Positions 1-8,705 of a stretch of 64,000 nucleotides of DNA are shown here, one piece after another. The notes under the pieces are model-generated. The model saw only the letters and a program-made list of their open reading frames with translations. It ran no database searches and had not been told where the DNA came from. The stretch comes from Candidatus Sulfopaludibacter sp. SbA3 (lineage in GTDB: Bacteria; Acidobacteriota; Vicinamibacteria; Vicinamibacterales; UBA2999): contig CAMDNQ010000003.1 of assembly GCA_945903265.1 (NCBI GenBank), positions 181,932 to 245,931 on the forward strand, read 5' to 3'. The stretch's first letter is position 1, and the number at the start of each line of letters is the position of its first letter. The position numbers and the translations under genes are program-made.

Positions 1-515
1 AGGAAATGGCTGACGGTTTGGAACCCGAAGTACAGCGCCGGCAGATTCGCGATCCCCGGAATCAGCAGAAACAGCGGCCCGAGGAGAAGGAACGTGACGA
101 CGAACAGGAGACCGTCGATGAACGTCCACCGGCGATGCCGATCGTAGTCGCACTGCAGCGTGCGGCGGATCAGCGCGTGGACCTCCTCAAACGGCATGTC
201 GTTCGGGTGCGACGCGACCACTTCGGTCTGGCCCCGCAGGCTCCACAGCAGGTGATGTTCGGCGGCGCGCTCGGCGACCCAGGCCATCGCCCGGTCCTGC
301 ATGCGGCCGAACAGATTTTTCGACGGGTCGTGCGAGAGGCCGGCGCGCTGCCGTTCCTCGGCCGTGCGTACCAGTGCCGAAAATCGGTAGCGGATGCGCC
401 CGATGAATCCGGTTGGCGGGTGTTCCTCGGTCGTCTTCGGGGCATCCGGCTGCTCGGCATAGAGCTCGTAGCGCTGCCTGCCGACCGGTATGACGAAGAC
501 CTCCACGGAGCTCAC
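1..515 (-). CDS. Mit_KHE1-like K+/H+ exchange-related membrane protein (partial, C-terminus outside window)
   Basis: An open frame runs leftward from a GTG at 513-515 to the window edge without a stop, giving about 171 residues. The start reads VSSVEVFVIPVGRQRYELYA, like the N-terminus of the mitochondrial K+-H+ exchange-related family (PF10173), which is also found in bacteria. The middle is soluble and charged (RRTLQCDYDRHRRW). A strongly hydrophobic stretch at about residues 138-160 (LLFVVTFLLLGPLFLLIPGI) is the first membrane segment. There is no clear Shine-Dalgarno before the GTG; the start was chosen because it puts the conserved VFVIPV motif at the N-terminus. The bacterial function is not established. 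The family assignment is from motif recognition only. Confidence 0.6.
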   Translation of the reverse strand, partial: MSSVEVFVIPVGRQRYELYAEQPDAPKTTEEHPPTGFIGRIRYRFSALVRTAEERQRAGLSHDPSKNLFGRMQDRAMAWVAERAAEHHLLWSLRGQTEVVASHPNDMPFEEVHALIRRTLQCDYDRHRRWTFIDGLLFVVTFLLLGPLFLLIPGIANLPALYFGFQTVSHF

Positions 516-519
516 GATA

Positions 520-572
520 CTACGGTGCGATGGTGCGAAGGTGCGGGAGTGCGAAGGTGCCGATGCACCTTC
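520..572. repeat. Short-period GGTGCGA-type tandem repeat
   Basis: Repeated GGTGCGA/AGTGCGA units with a 7-8 bp spacing lie in the gap between the Mit_KHE1-like gene and the small membrane gene. This is one of several heptamer-phased intergenic arrays in the window. Confidence 0.6.
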
Positions 573-585
573 GCAGCTCTTCCCG

Positions 586-735
586 TCAGACGACCGTCTT
601 TCGACCAGTGAACAGATTGAAGAGGAAGACCACGGCCGCGATGACAAGCAGCACGTGAATGATCCCGCCCGCCACGTCGAACGCAAAACCCAGAACCCAG
701 AACAGCAGCAACAGGACGATTAGCGTCCACAACAT
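586..735 (-). CDS. Lmo0937-family small membrane protein (49 aa)
   Basis: The frame encodes 49 residues starting MLWTLIVLLLLFWVLGFA and ending in GRKTVV. It is almost entirely two hydrophobic helices (residues 2-18 and 22-40) joined by a short DVAGG turn, the pattern of Lmo0937-type proteins (DUF5670). The start at 733-735 is supported by GGGAGGA a few bases upstream; a longer frame begins upstream but its extra residues look like noise. The protein probably sits in the inner membrane. Such genes are often stress-induced in other bacteria, but nothing in this sequence shows its regulation. Confidence 0.75.
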   Translation of the reverse strand: MLWTLIVLLLLFWVLGFAFDVAGGIIHVLLVIAAVVFLFNLFTGRKTVV

Positions 736-822
736 TGACGTCCTCCCACGGGCGTGCCCCGGTACGGGGTTGCCCATTGGCCATTCGTAGCGCAAGGGGC
801 GTGCCTGAATAGTGCGGCGAGC

Positions 823-2547
823 TCAGCGGATCTTACGGATGCGGTTAGCGGGTGTTGGCGACAGAGGGGAATTGTTGAAGATGAAGTCGGCAAACAGGTC
901 GTAATCGACCCCGACAAGGACTGCGTCGCGTCCCTGTTTCACGGCCGCGAGTTGGTCTCCGCCGTCCCAGAGGTAATTGCTCGTCGCCAGGCGGTATGTC
1001 ATGGACGGGTCAAGGGGCTCCCCATCAAGGCGAATGGATGACCTGTCGATGCGCTGCCCGAATGGACGCGTCGAGTCGTAGGCGTACGTGAAGCCGTCCG
1101 ACACCTGAAAAATCCGCACGCGATCGCCCGTCCCGCCTGCGCCGCCAAACTGCTCCTCGAACAGCTGAATCAGTTCCGCGCCGGTGAGCGACTTGACGAT
1201 CAGTTCGTTGCCGAACGGCACCACGGAAAACGCATGCGCGTAGGTGATCGGCGCCGACGCCGCCCCGGGCGGGACGGTGAGGTCGGCGCGGATGCCCCCG
1301 GAGTTCCAGATCGCCAGATGGGGGTCGGCGCCAGGAGTCTTGCGCGCGCCATACAGCAGCGCGTCGGCGACGATGTCGCCCATCACCGACTCGCCCGCCG
1401 GCGTGGTGGCGCGGGTCAGGCTCCCGGTCATCGTCCCCAGGACGCGGTTGCTGACTTTTTCCGCCGCGGGCAGGTATCCCGCCAGGAGCGCCATCTGCTG
1501 CCCGTCCTTCGCGACATCGCGCGTGACGATGATGTTGCGCGCCTCCTTGGAGACGATTTCTCCGTCGGACCGGCGGACGTCGAGATCGATATCGGTGAAG
1601 ACGCGCCCTGCCGACGCGGCGCTGGTCACGAGCTTCCCGTCAATCGTGCAGTTGTAGGCCTGGTGCGAGTGACCGGACACCACGACGTCGATGTCGTCGG
1701 ACATCGCCGTCACGAGATCCACGAGGTCGGACGAGATCGCCTCGCAGCCGTTCACGTCGGTGCCTTGCTGGCCGCCGCCTTCGTGCATGACGACGACAAT
1801 GCCGCGGACACCCTGCGCGCGGAGCTCCGCAGCCGCTTCGTTCGCGCTCTCCGCTTCGGGCTCGAACACGAGTCCGCGCGTGCTCGACGCCATGATCATC
1901 GTCGGCGCTTCCTGCAGGACGAGGCCGATGATGCCGATCCGGACCCCGGCGATCGTGCGAATCGAATAGGCCGGCAGCAGGGGCCGGGGCTCCTGCCCCT
2001 CGATCCCGGCCTGCGCCAGCCTCTTCGGATCGGCCGTCCGCGGATCCAGCATCACGTTGGCCGCGAGATACGAGAACCCCGCGGCCGCGTACGGGGTGCC
2101 GTCCTGGCAGCCGTCCACGGGATGGCACCCGCCCTTCTGGATGCGATACAGCTCCCACCACCCTTCATCCAGGTCGTGGTTGCCGAGCGCGGAAATCTCG
2201 AGACCGGCCAGGCCGAGTGCCTCGACCGTCGGTTCGTCGTGAAACAGGCTCGAGAGGAGCGGGGAGCCGCCGATGTTGTCGCCGGCGGACACGACGATCG
2301 TGTTGGGATTGGCGGCCTTGCGGGTGGCCAGATGCGTCGCGAGGTACTCGATGCCGCCCGCGTCGGTGGATCCGATCCGTCCCGTGCCGCCGGCCGCCGG
2401 TTCGAGGCCACCGTGGAAATCGTTGAAGGCGAGGATCTGGATCTCGACGGTCGGATTGCCGACCTGCGCGAACTGCACGACGGCCGCCACCATCACGAGC
2501 AGCGATCCGACGAGCACGGCGATGCGCAATCCCTGCGTCACGATCAA
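823..2547 (-). CDS. Secreted bifunctional metallophosphatase / 5'-nucleotidase
   Basis: This 574-residue protein has an N-terminal signal or anchor helix (about residues 8-27), then a calcineurin-like metallophosphatase domain with all metal motifs: NDFHGG (42-47), GDNIGG (89-94), GNHD (122-125) and a later GHSH. The C-terminal half is a 5'-nucleotidase substrate domain with NSGGIRADL. The family hydrolyses nucleoside 5'-phosphates and UDP-sugars in the periplasm, releasing nucleosides and phosphate. The gene is divergent from nfo, with 14 bp between the starts, so they probably share a promoter region. Length and domain order are normal. The exact substrate cannot be told from sequence. Confidence 0.9.
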   Translation of the reverse strand: MIVTQGLRIAVLVGSLLVMVAAVVQFAQVGNPTVEIQILAFNDFHGGLEPAAGGTGRIGSTDAGGIEYLATHLATRKAANPNTIVVSAGDNIGGSPLLSSLFHDEPTVEALGLAGLEISALGNHDLDEGWWELYRIQKGGCHPVDGCQDGTPYAAAGFSYLAANVMLDPRTADPKRLAQAGIEGQEPRPLLPAYSIRTIAGVRIGIIGLVLQEAPTMIMASSTRGLVFEPEAESANEAAAELRAQGVRGIVVVMHEGGGQQGTDVNGCEAISSDLVDLVTAMSDDIDVVVSGHSHQAYNCTIDGKLVTSAASAGRVFTDIDLDVRRSDGEIVSKEARNIIVTRDVAKDGQQMALLAGYLPAAEKVSNRVLGTMTGSLTRATTPAGESVMGDIVADALLYGARKTPGADPHLAIWNSGGIRADLTVPPGAASAPITYAHAFSVVPFGNELIVKSLTGAELIQLFEEQFGGAGGTGDRVRIFQVSDGFTYAYDSTRPFGQRIDRSSIRLDGEPLDPSMTYRLATSNYLWDGGDQLAAVKQGRDAVLVGVDYDLFADFIFNNSPLSPTPANRIRKIR

Positions 2548-2561
2548 GGATCATATAGCTG

Positions 2562-3443
2562 ATGCTTCGTATCGGGGCGCATATGTCGGTCGCGGGCGGC
2601 GTCTCGAAAGCCGTCGATCGCGCAGTGGTGCACGGGTGCGAAGCGCTCCAGATTTTCACGAAGAACGCCAGCCAGTGGCGCGGCAAGCCGCTCGACCCGG
2701 CGGAGATCACGGCCTTCCGCGCACGACTCGATCAGACAGGCATCGCGCCCGTCGTGTCACACGCCAGTTACCTGATTAACCTCGCCACGACGTTTCCGGT
2801 GCTGCGCGAACAGTCGATCGCGGCCTTCATCGACGAACTCGACCGCGCGGACGCCCTTGGGCTGCTTGGCGTGGTGATTCATCCCGGCACGTGCACCGCC
2901 GGCTCCGAGGAGGATGGATTACGCCTGATTGCCGACGCCATCCGCGTCGCCTTCAAGGCGCGGCCGCGGCGCAAGACGATGGTGATCCTCGAGCACACGG
3001 CGGGCCAGGGACGCACGCTCGGGCATACGTTCGAGCATCTCGCGGAGATCATCCGGCACGTGCGGGGCTCGGCGCGCGTCGGGGTCTGCCTCGACACCTG
3101 TCATCTCGTCGCCTCCGGCTACGACATCGTCAGCGAGGCTGGGTATCAGGAGACGTTCGAGGCGTTCGATCGCCTGGTCGGATTCGACCGGCTGACAGTC
3201 ATTCACGGCAACGACTCGAAGAAGCCGTGCGGAAGCCGAGTCGATCGCCACGAACACATCGGCCGCGGCTGCCTCGGCGAGGCGCCGTTCCGGCGGATGC
3301 TGCACGACGCGCGGTTCGCGGGGCGGCCGATCCTGATCGAAACCGAGAAGTCGAAGGACTGCGAGAAGCGCGGCACGATCATGGAGGACCCGCTGGATAT
3401 GGAGAATCTGGCGACGCTGCGGCGCCTCCGCGACGAGAGGTAA
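2562..3443 (+). CDS. nfo: Deoxyribonuclease IV (endonuclease IV)
   Basis: The 293-residue protein starts MLRIGAHMSVAGGV and is collinear with endonuclease IV, a TIM-barrel enzyme with three zinc ions that cuts 5' to abasic sites in base-excision repair. Recognisable metal-binding blocks include GVVIHPGTC, ILEHTAGQG, GVCLDTCHLVASGYD, VIHGNDSKKPCGSRVDRHEHIG and LIETEK. The length is typical of the family. It is transcribed away from the 5'-nucleotidase gene. Downstream it meets a convergent gene across a long inverted repeat that may terminate both transcripts. Confidence 0.95.
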   Translation: MLRIGAHMSVAGGVSKAVDRAVVHGCEALQIFTKNASQWRGKPLDPAEITAFRARLDQTGIAPVVSHASYLINLATTFPVLREQSIAAFIDELDRADALGLLGVVIHPGTCTAGSEEDGLRLIADAIRVAFKARPRRKTMVILEHTAGQGRTLGHTFEHLAEIIRHVRGSARVGVCLDTCHLVASGYDIVSEAGYQETFEAFDRLVGFDRLTVIHGNDSKKPCGSRVDRHEHIGRGCLGEAPFRRMLHDARFAGRPILIETEKSKDCEKRGTIMEDPLDMENLATLRRLRDER

Positions 3444-3445
3444 CG

Positions 3446-3590
3446 GAGGGGGGCGGAGGGAACGGGACAAGATCACAGGAGGAACGGAGAAACGGAGCAT
3501 AACGGAGAATGTTTCTGTAATTTTCTAACTCCGCTCGTCTCCGTTGCTCCGTTTCTCCTGTGATCTTGTCCCGTTTCCTCCGTCCCCTCC
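3446..3590. repeat. Long imperfect inverted repeat between convergent genes (likely bidirectional terminator)
   Basis: The left arm (about 3446-3510) and the right arm (about 3536-3590) are near-reverse-complements. The core ACGGGACAAGATCACAGGAG (3462-3481) is matched exactly on the opposite strand at about 3555-3574. Within the arms, ACGGAG and AACGGAG units repeat. The structure exactly fills the gap between nfo and the convergent membrane hydrolase gene. A transcript from either side could fold into a hairpin of more than 40 bp. Confidence 0.8.
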
Positions 3591-3591
3591 C

Positions 3592-4506
3592 CTACCTCAC
3601 CACCGTCGACACCTCGAATCGCGCCGGCGTCTGCCCCGCGAATCGCATGTCCGCGACGGTGACACGCGTCCCGCCAGGCACCTCCTCGAATGTCCAGTAC
3701 GGGAAGCGTGACCAGACGAGGAACCCTTCCACGTTCGGGTCCTGCCGCGCCAGCGCAACACGAGGGTCCCGATCGTTCTTCGGCACAATCTGCGGGTCCC
3801 AGGTGATCGACCGTGGAATCAGGTTCAGCGCGCCGGTCTCGTACGCCAGTCCGTTGTCGACGATGACCTGCTTGCGGAACGGGGTGATCGGCTGCGGCCC
3901 GACCATGAGGCTGGCGGGGGCGCCACCACGCATGGCCCGCCATTCGGTCAGCATGATGTTGCGAGTGAGCCGCGCGTTCAGCGTCATGGCCGCGATGTAC
4001 ATCACGACAATCGTCAGCGCGTGCCGTGCGGCAAACGTCGTCTTGAAGCGTCTCGCGATCCAGACCCCGAGCCCGAGGATTACCCACATCCACGGGTCGA
4101 TGATGAACAACGCGTCGCCATAGAACCACCGCCAGTCGAACGGCGCCAGGATGCGCAGGCCATAGGGGTTGAGCAGGTCGAGTCCGACGTGTGAGAGCAC
4201 GCCGACCAGACCGAGGAGGAAGAGCCAGCGCGGACGCACCTCGGGAGCGTCCGGCGTGCCGCGCGACCGGCGAGCGAGGAGGAGCATGAGGCCGGTCAGG
4301 AGGAGCGGGAGCACGATCTGCGCGATCGGTCCGTGGGTCCAGCCGCGACGAAACGCCACCGCTGGCATCGACGTCGCGAAGACGAGCACGTCAACATCGG
4401 GAAGATTCGCGGCGACCATCAGCGTCGCGGCGCCGAAACGTGTGCGATGCTTGAGGCCGGCTTCGCCGAGCGCCGCGCCGACGAGCGTATGACACAGATT
4501 GTCCAT
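3592..4506 (-). CDS. YdjM/LexA-regulated-type membrane-bound metal-dependent hydrolase
   Basis: The start chosen at 4504-4506 gives 304 residues beginning MDNLCHTLVGAALGEAGL, the usual N-terminus of the YdjM family (PF04307). Family motifs are visible: ANLPDVDVL, RRGWTHGPIAQ and SHVGLDLLNPYG, the His/Asp-rich positions thought to bind metal. Several membrane helices follow, and the C-terminal third is soluble. Upstream in-frame codons do not resemble the family and were excluded. These are inner-membrane proteins of unknown substrate. The gene diverges from the SGNH lipoprotein gene and converges on nfo. Confidence 0.85.
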   Translation of the reverse strand: MDNLCHTLVGAALGEAGLKHRTRFGAATLMVAANLPDVDVLVFATSMPAVAFRRGWTHGPIAQIVLPLLLTGLMLLLARRSRGTPDAPEVRPRWLFLLGLVGVLSHVGLDLLNPYGLRILAPFDWRWFYGDALFIIDPWMWVILGLGVWIARRFKTTFAARHALTIVVMYIAAMTLNARLTRNIMLTEWRAMRGGAPASLMVGPQPITPFRKQVIVDNGLAYETGALNLIPRSITWDPQIVPKNDRDPRVALARQDPNVEGFLVWSRFPYWTFEEVPGGTRVTVADMRFAGQTPARFEVSTVVR

Positions 4507-4591
4507 AAAGCTAAGTGACTCAGCCCGACCATTATTGGCCGCCACCGGACGCCGGGTGCCGGGGCACTGCCCTTGCACGCTCCCACGCCGC

Positions 4592-5497
4592 ATGAATCTC
4601 AGACGCGGTATTGCCTACGTCTTCGTCAGTGCGGCGATCACAATCGTATCGGCCGGCTGCAACCTGGTCGACAAGATCAAGGATGGGACCGCGGCGACTC
4701 CGACGGCTCCCACGGCCCCCGGGCCAACGAGCCCCATTCGCTACACCGCGCTCGGCGCCAGCGATGCCGTGGGCGTCGGCGCGAGCGTGGTCTGCATACC
4801 GCTCACGCAGTGCGATAACGGGACCGGCTACGTGCCGCAGCTCGCGCAGCGACTTCGAACGAGCCGCGAGGTGCGGCTGACGAATATCGGCATCCCTGCG
4901 GCAGTGTTGAGCCCAACTATCCAGCAGCTCGCGCAGGCCGCCGGCCGCGACGTGCCGGCCAACATCATCGATCGCGAAATGCCGTTCATCGCGGCAGACA
5001 CGACACTGATTACGATCCTCGCGGGACCAAATGATGTGAATGCCCTCGGTGACGCCATCCAGCGCGGCGCCGCCGGGACCACCGATCCGAAGACGTATAT
5101 CGAGACACAGGTGCGCGCCTGGGGCACTGACTATGATCGCCTGATCCGCGGTGCGAAGAGCCGCGCGCCGGACGCGTTCATCATCGTCATGAACGTGCCG
5201 AACATGGCCGGACTGCCCTATGCCACCAACTACACCACGCTGCAGAAGCAGGGACTGCAGGCCATCTCGGTGGGATTCACCAGAGAAGTGAACCGACAGG
5301 CCGGCTCTGGCGTCGTCGTGCTCGATCTGCTGTGCGACGCGCAGACCTACGATCGAGGCCGGTATTCGTCGGACGGCTTCCATCCAAACGACGCGGGCTA
5401 TGCCTATATGGCGGATCGGCTGCTGGCGATCGCCAACGGGTCCACGCCTGGGGTCCCATCGTCGTGCGCCCAGATGACGCTGGTGCCGCCGCTCTAG
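4592..5497 (+). CDS. SGNH/GDSL-type hydrolase lipoprotein
   Basis: The 301-residue protein starts MNLRRGIAYVFVSAAITIVSAGC, a signal peptide ending in a plausible lipobox cysteine, followed by a Pro/Thr-rich linker. The catalytic blocks of SGNH hydrolases are present: a nucleophile-serine block GASDAVGVGAS, a GPNDVN block and, near the C-terminus, SDGFHPNDAGY carrying the Asp-x-x-His pair. It is probably a periplasmic or surface-anchored esterase or lipase; the substrate is unknown. An in-frame ATG 93 bp upstream exists but would place a non-signal sequence in front. Its last codons overlap the convergent AMMECR1 gene by 4 bp. Confidence 0.85.
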   Translation: MNLRRGIAYVFVSAAITIVSAGCNLVDKIKDGTAATPTAPTAPGPTSPIRYTALGASDAVGVGASVVCIPLTQCDNGTGYVPQLAQRLRTSREVRLTNIGIPAAVLSPTIQQLAQAAGRDVPANIIDREMPFIAADTTLITILAGPNDVNALGDAIQRGAAGTTDPKTYIETQVRAWGTDYDRLIRGAKSRAPDAFIIVMNVPNMAGLPYATNYTTLQKQGLQAISVGFTREVNRQAGSGVVVLDLLCDAQTYDRGRYSSDGFHPNDAGYAYMADRLLAIANGSTPGVPSSCAQMTLVPPL

Positions 5498-6033
5498 TCT
5501 TCCCGAAACACCTCCGCCTCGAAGACGAACATCCGGGCGCCGTTCCGCCAGGCATCGGCCGGCAGGCCGGCTTTGCGGCACGTCTGGGACACGAACGTCT
5601 CCGCATCCCATCCCTGCTCGGTTGCCACCTGAGGGAGCAGCAGCCCGCGGCGAAATCCCTGCTCCACGATCAGGCCATGACGCCCTGGCTCGATGTCGGC
5701 AATCGAGTGCACTTCCCGTTCGGGTGTGAGCACGGAAATCTCCACATCGAGGTCGTCGACTTCCGCCGGCGCGACAGGATTGAATCGCGGGTCCGAGTCC
5801 GACACCGACGCACCGAGATCCGCCACCGTCTCCGCAAGCGGCGCCTCGGGAGCAATCCGGCCCAGGCATCCACGGAGCTCGCCGTGACGGCGAATCGTCA
5901 CGAAGGCGCCGCGCGGTTCGTCCAGGACGCCGCCCTGATCCGGCGCCGGCGGCGGCTGATGGCCGACGCGCGCTTCCAGCGCGCGCCGCGCGAGGCGCAG
6001 AAGCTTCTGACGGTCGTCAGCTGGGATGGTCAC
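5494..6033 (-). CDS. amrA: AmmeMemoRadiSam system protein A (AMMECR1 domain)
   Basis: The 179-residue protein is a single AMMECR1 domain with the hallmark block GELRGCLGRI (residues 52-61), then SDPRFNPV and EISVLTP. In many bacteria this domain is encoded with a Memo-like protein (B) and a radical-SAM enzyme; their joint role is thought to be a chemical modification that is still poorly defined. The Memo-like gene lies directly upstream on the same strand, 42 bp away, so the two are likely co-transcribed. The intergenic gap holds a heptamer repeat. No radical-SAM partner is present in this window. Confidence 0.92.
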   Translation of the reverse strand: MTIPADDRQKLLRLARRALEARVGHQPPPAPDQGGVLDEPRGAFVTIRRHGELRGCLGRIAPEAPLAETVADLGASVSDSDPRFNPVAPAEVDDLDVEISVLTPEREVHSIADIEPGRHGLIVEQGFRRGLLLPQVATEQGWDAETFVSQTCRKAGLPADAWRNGARMFVFEAEVFRED

Positions 6034-6034
6034 G

Positions 6035-6069
6035 GTTTGGGATTTGGGATTTGGCGTTTGGGATTTGTT
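6035..6069. repeat. Five 7-bp tandem units (GTTTGGG/ATTTGGG)
   Basis: Five consecutive heptamers (GTTTGGG, ATTTGGG, ATTTGGC, GTTTGGG, ATTTGTT) fill most of the 42-bp gap between the AMMECR1 and Memo-like genes. The array lies immediately upstream of the AMMECR1 start on the transcript. Confidence 0.85.
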
Positions 6070-6075
6070 CAGGGT

Positions 6076-6912
6076 TCACCAAATGGCCGCGGCCATGTAT
6101 CCGACCACCGAGCGTTCGTCGCCCGACACGTCTCCGGAATCGCCGTACCGGAGCACTTCCGCCCGGGTGCACCCGAGCAGCGCCGACGCACGCAGGACGG
6201 CGACGATGGGGCCGCCGCCGCACGCGTGCCGCGGGTCGTCCTCCAGCGCGCTCATCAGGGCGTCCGCGTCGAGCGCCGCGACATGGCGGATGACCACCGC
6301 GTCGAGATCGGCAGCCGTCGCCGCGTCCTCGTAGTGCGACAGGTCGCTGCTCGCGACGAGCAGAATGTTCTCGCCTGGCCGGGCGCCGACTACGCGTGCG
6401 AGCGTATCGCCCAGGCCGACCGCCGTTTCCCGATCCTGATACCCCATCACGAGCGGCACGATGGGCGTGTCCCGCAGGAGCCGTCCGAGAAACGGCATCT
6501 GCATTTCGAGCGAATGCTCGCGGCCGTGCGCAGCGGGATGTTCGGTGACGAGGGGGTCCGACGCAATCGCTGCCGCCAAAGACTCCGCGATCGGCATCGC
6601 GCCGAATGGCGTTTCCCACGCGCCGCGCGGCCAGATCGAGACGCCACGAAATCCGACAAAGTGCGAGGGGCCGACGAGGACCACGGCGGTGTAGGGACAC
6701 CCGCCGGCGAGTGCATAGGCGTACGCCGCAACCGGGCCGGAGTACCTCAGCCCCGCATGGGGCGCGATGATCGCCCGGGGACAGCGCGTGCCGACCGGAC
6801 CGGCGGCGAAGGCGGCGGCGGACGCGACGTACTCATCGACGGCGGCCGCGAGCTCGCCCTCGCGCGCGGGGTACCACGTGCCAGCCACGGCCTGCGGCCT
6901 GATGTCGGCCAT
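6076..6912 (-). CDS. amrB: AmmeMemoRadiSam system protein B (Memo-like)
   Basis: The 278-residue protein is collinear with Memo/LigB-fold proteins of the AmmeMemoRadiSam system: GTWYPA near the N-terminus, APHAGLRYSGPVAAYAY (residues about 51-67), VLVGPSHFVGFRG, EHSLEMQMPFL and SSDLSHYE. The family shares the metal-site architecture of class III extradiol dioxygenases, with conserved histidines (H53, the His of SHF and the His of EHSLE). It is upstream of and co-directional with the AMMECR1 gene. It diverges from gatC with a 36-bp gap. The biochemical role in bacteria is not settled. Confidence 0.92.
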   Translation of the reverse strand: MADIRPQAVAGTWYPAREGELAAAVDEYVASAAAFAAGPVGTRCPRAIIAPHAGLRYSGPVAAYAYALAGGCPYTAVVLVGPSHFVGFRGVSIWPRGAWETPFGAMPIAESLAAAIASDPLVTEHPAAHGREHSLEMQMPFLGRLLRDTPIVPLVMGYQDRETAVGLGDTLARVVGARPGENILLVASSDLSHYEDAATAADLDAVVIRHVAALDADALMSALEDDPRHACGGGPIVAVLRASALLGCTRAEVLRYGDSGDVSGDERSVVGYMAAAIW

Positions 6913-6948
6913 GAGTCGATCGTATACCGCGTGTTAGCATCGCCAGAG

Positions 6949-7245
6949 ATGAGCTCCACTCTGACGGTCGCCGACGTCGAGCGCATTGCCGCGCTGGCGC
7001 AGCTCGAGCTGACTGCCGAAGAGAAACAGTTGTTCACGAAACAGCTCGCCGACATCCTCGACTACGCAGAACAGTTGCAGGCCGTCGACACGAGCGGCGT
7101 CCCCGCCACCGCGCACGTGCTCGGCGAACCCGTCGAGCGCGACGACGCGGAACGTCCGTCGCTTGCCATTGACGAGGCGGTCGGCAACGCGCCCGACCCG
7201 GCGTCGGCTCCGGGCCTCTTCCGCGTCCCGCGCGTCATCGGCTGA
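6949..7245 (+). CDS. gatC: Asp-tRNA(Asn)/Glu-tRNA(Gln) amidotransferase subunit C
   Basis: The 98-residue protein ([20 protein letters not shown]...) has the three-helix N-terminal pattern of GatC and the conserved C-terminal end [12 protein letters not shown]. GatC is the small scaffold subunit that holds GatA and GatB together during transamidation of mischarged Glu-tRNA(Gln) or Asp-tRNA(Asn). The ATG at 6949 follows CCAGAG. Its stop codon shares a base with the gatA start (TGATG), indicating translational coupling. gatB is not in the window. Confidence 0.93.
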   Translation: MSSTLTVADVERIAALAQLELTAEEKQLFTKQLADILDYAEQLQAVDTSGVPATAHVLGEPVERDDAERPSLAIDEAVGNAPDPASAPGLFRVPRVIG

Positions 7246-8705
7246 TGCTGCAGTCGACCGCCAGCGCCATACGCGAGGACGTCGCCAGCGGCCGGGTTTC
7301 CGCGGTCGAGGTCTGCCGCGCGTTTCTCGACCGCACGACCGCAGTCAACGCGGCCCTCAACGCCTTCAACCTCGTCACATCCGAGCGGGCACTGGCGCAG
7401 GCGGCCGAAATCGACCGGCGCCGCGCCGCCGGCCAGACACTGGGCGTCCTTGCCGGTGTACCGGTCGCCATCAAGGACAACCTCTGCGTGCGCGGCATGA
7501 CGACCACCGCCTCGTCACGCATCCTCGAGCATTTCGTGCCGCCCTACGACGCAACCGTCGTCGCGCGGCTGGCCGCCGCGGATGCCGTGGTGATCGGCAA
7601 GACCAATTGCGATGAATTTGCCATGGGGTCGTCGAACGAGAACTCGGCATTCGGGCCGGTGCGCAATCCCTGGGCACAGGACCGCACGCCCGGGGGGTCG
7701 AGCGGCGGATCGGCGGCAGCCGTCGCCGCGCGATGCGCGCCGCTGGCGCTCGGCTCCGACACGGGCGGCTCGATCCGGCAGCCGGCAGGCTTCTGCGGGG
7801 TCGTCGGGCTGAAGCCGACCTACGGCCGCGTGTCGCGATACGGACTCCTCGCGTTCGCCTCGTCACTGGATCAGATCGGACCGTTCACGCATACGGTCCG
7901 CGATGCGGCGCTGGCGCTCAGCGCGATCGCCGGCGCCGATCCGAGCGATGCCACGGCGTCTCGGGAGGCCGTTCCGGACTTCGCCGCCTCGCTCACCGGC
8001 GACATCAAGGGCCTTCGCATCGGCGTGCCCCGCGCATTCGTCGCCGACGGAGTCGACGCCGGCGTGCGGGCTGCGTTCGACGCCGCGATCGGCACACTCC
8101 GCGGATCAGGGGCCCAGCTGGTGGACATCGAGCTTCCCCACGCCCGATACGCCATCCCGGTCTATTACCTGGTCGCCACCGCCGAAGCGAGCTCGAACCT
8201 CGCCCGCTACGACGGCGTGCGATACGGGTATCGCTCTGCGCGCGACAAGGACCAGAACCTGAAACAGATGTACTCGCGTACGCGCGATGAAGGGTTCGGC
8301 GCGGAGGTCAAGCGCCGCATCATGCTCGGCACGTACGTGCTCAGCGCCGGCTACTACGACGCGTATTACCTCAAGGCGCAGCAGGTCCGGACGCTGGTTC
8401 GGCAGGACTATCAGCAGGCATTCGAGAAGGTGGACGTGATCGCCATGCCGACCAGTCCTATTCCGCCGTTCAGGCTGGGCGAGAGGACCGGCGATCCGCT
8501 GCAGATGTATCTGGCTGATGTGTTTACGGTGAGCGCGAATCTCGCCGGACTGCCGGCGATCAGCGTGCCGTGCGGATTTTCAGAGGGGCATCTGCCGGTC
8601 GGACTTCAGCTCACCGGCCGGATGTTCGACGAAGCGACGCTGCTGCGCGCCGCCGACGCCTACGAGCGCGAGACCGACTGGCACGCGCAGGCGCCCGCTA
8701 TTTAA
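7245..8705 (+). CDS. gatA: Asp-tRNA(Asn)/Glu-tRNA(Gln) amidotransferase subunit A
   Basis: The 486-residue protein is an amidase-signature enzyme of normal length. Its Ser-cis-Ser-Lys triad is visible: Lys77 in VAIKDN, Ser152 in GGSSGGS and nucleophile Ser176 in [10 protein letters not shown]. GatA hydrolyses glutamine to supply ammonia for transamidation of misacylated tRNA, in complex with GatB and GatC. It overlaps gatC by one base. Its last 8 bp overlap the convergent surE gene, so the two 3' ends share sequence. Confidence 0.96.
   Translation: MLQSTASAIREDVASGRVSAVEVCRAFLDRTTAVNAALNAFNLVTSERALAQAAEIDRRRAAGQTLGVLAGVPVAIKDNLCVRGMTTTASSRILEHFVPPYDATVVARLAAADAVVIGKTNCDEFAMGSSNENSAFGPVRNPWAQDRTPGGSSGGSAAAVAARCAPLALGSDTGGSIRQPAGFCGVVGLKPTYGRVSRYGLLAFASSLDQIGPFTHTVRDAALALSAIAGADPSDATASREAVPDFAASLTGDIKGLRIGVPRAFVADGVDAGVRAAFDAAIGTLRGSGAQLVDIELPHARYAIPVYYLVATAEASSNLARYDGVRYGYRSARDKDQNLKQMYSRTRDEGFGAEVKRRIMLGTYVLSAGYYDAYYLKAQQVRTLVRQDYQQAFEKVDVIAMPTSPIPPFRLGERTGDPLQMYLADVFTVSANLAGLPAISVPCGFSEGHLPVGLQLTGRMFDEATLLRAADAYERETDWHAQAPAI

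Noticed and set aside
6..611. 201-residue plus-strand frame at the window start
   Set aside because: It is Arg/Glu-rich with no motif; the opposite strand encodes a coherent Mit_KHE1-like protein.
1234..2562. 442-residue plus-strand frame opposite the 5'-nucleotidase
   Set aside because: Composition is typical of an antisense high-GC shadow; the minus strand carries all metallophosphatase motifs.
5332..6948. Long plus-strand extension upstream of gatC
   Set aside because: It is antisense to the AMMECR1 and Memo genes; gatC begins at 6949 with the conserved N-terminus.
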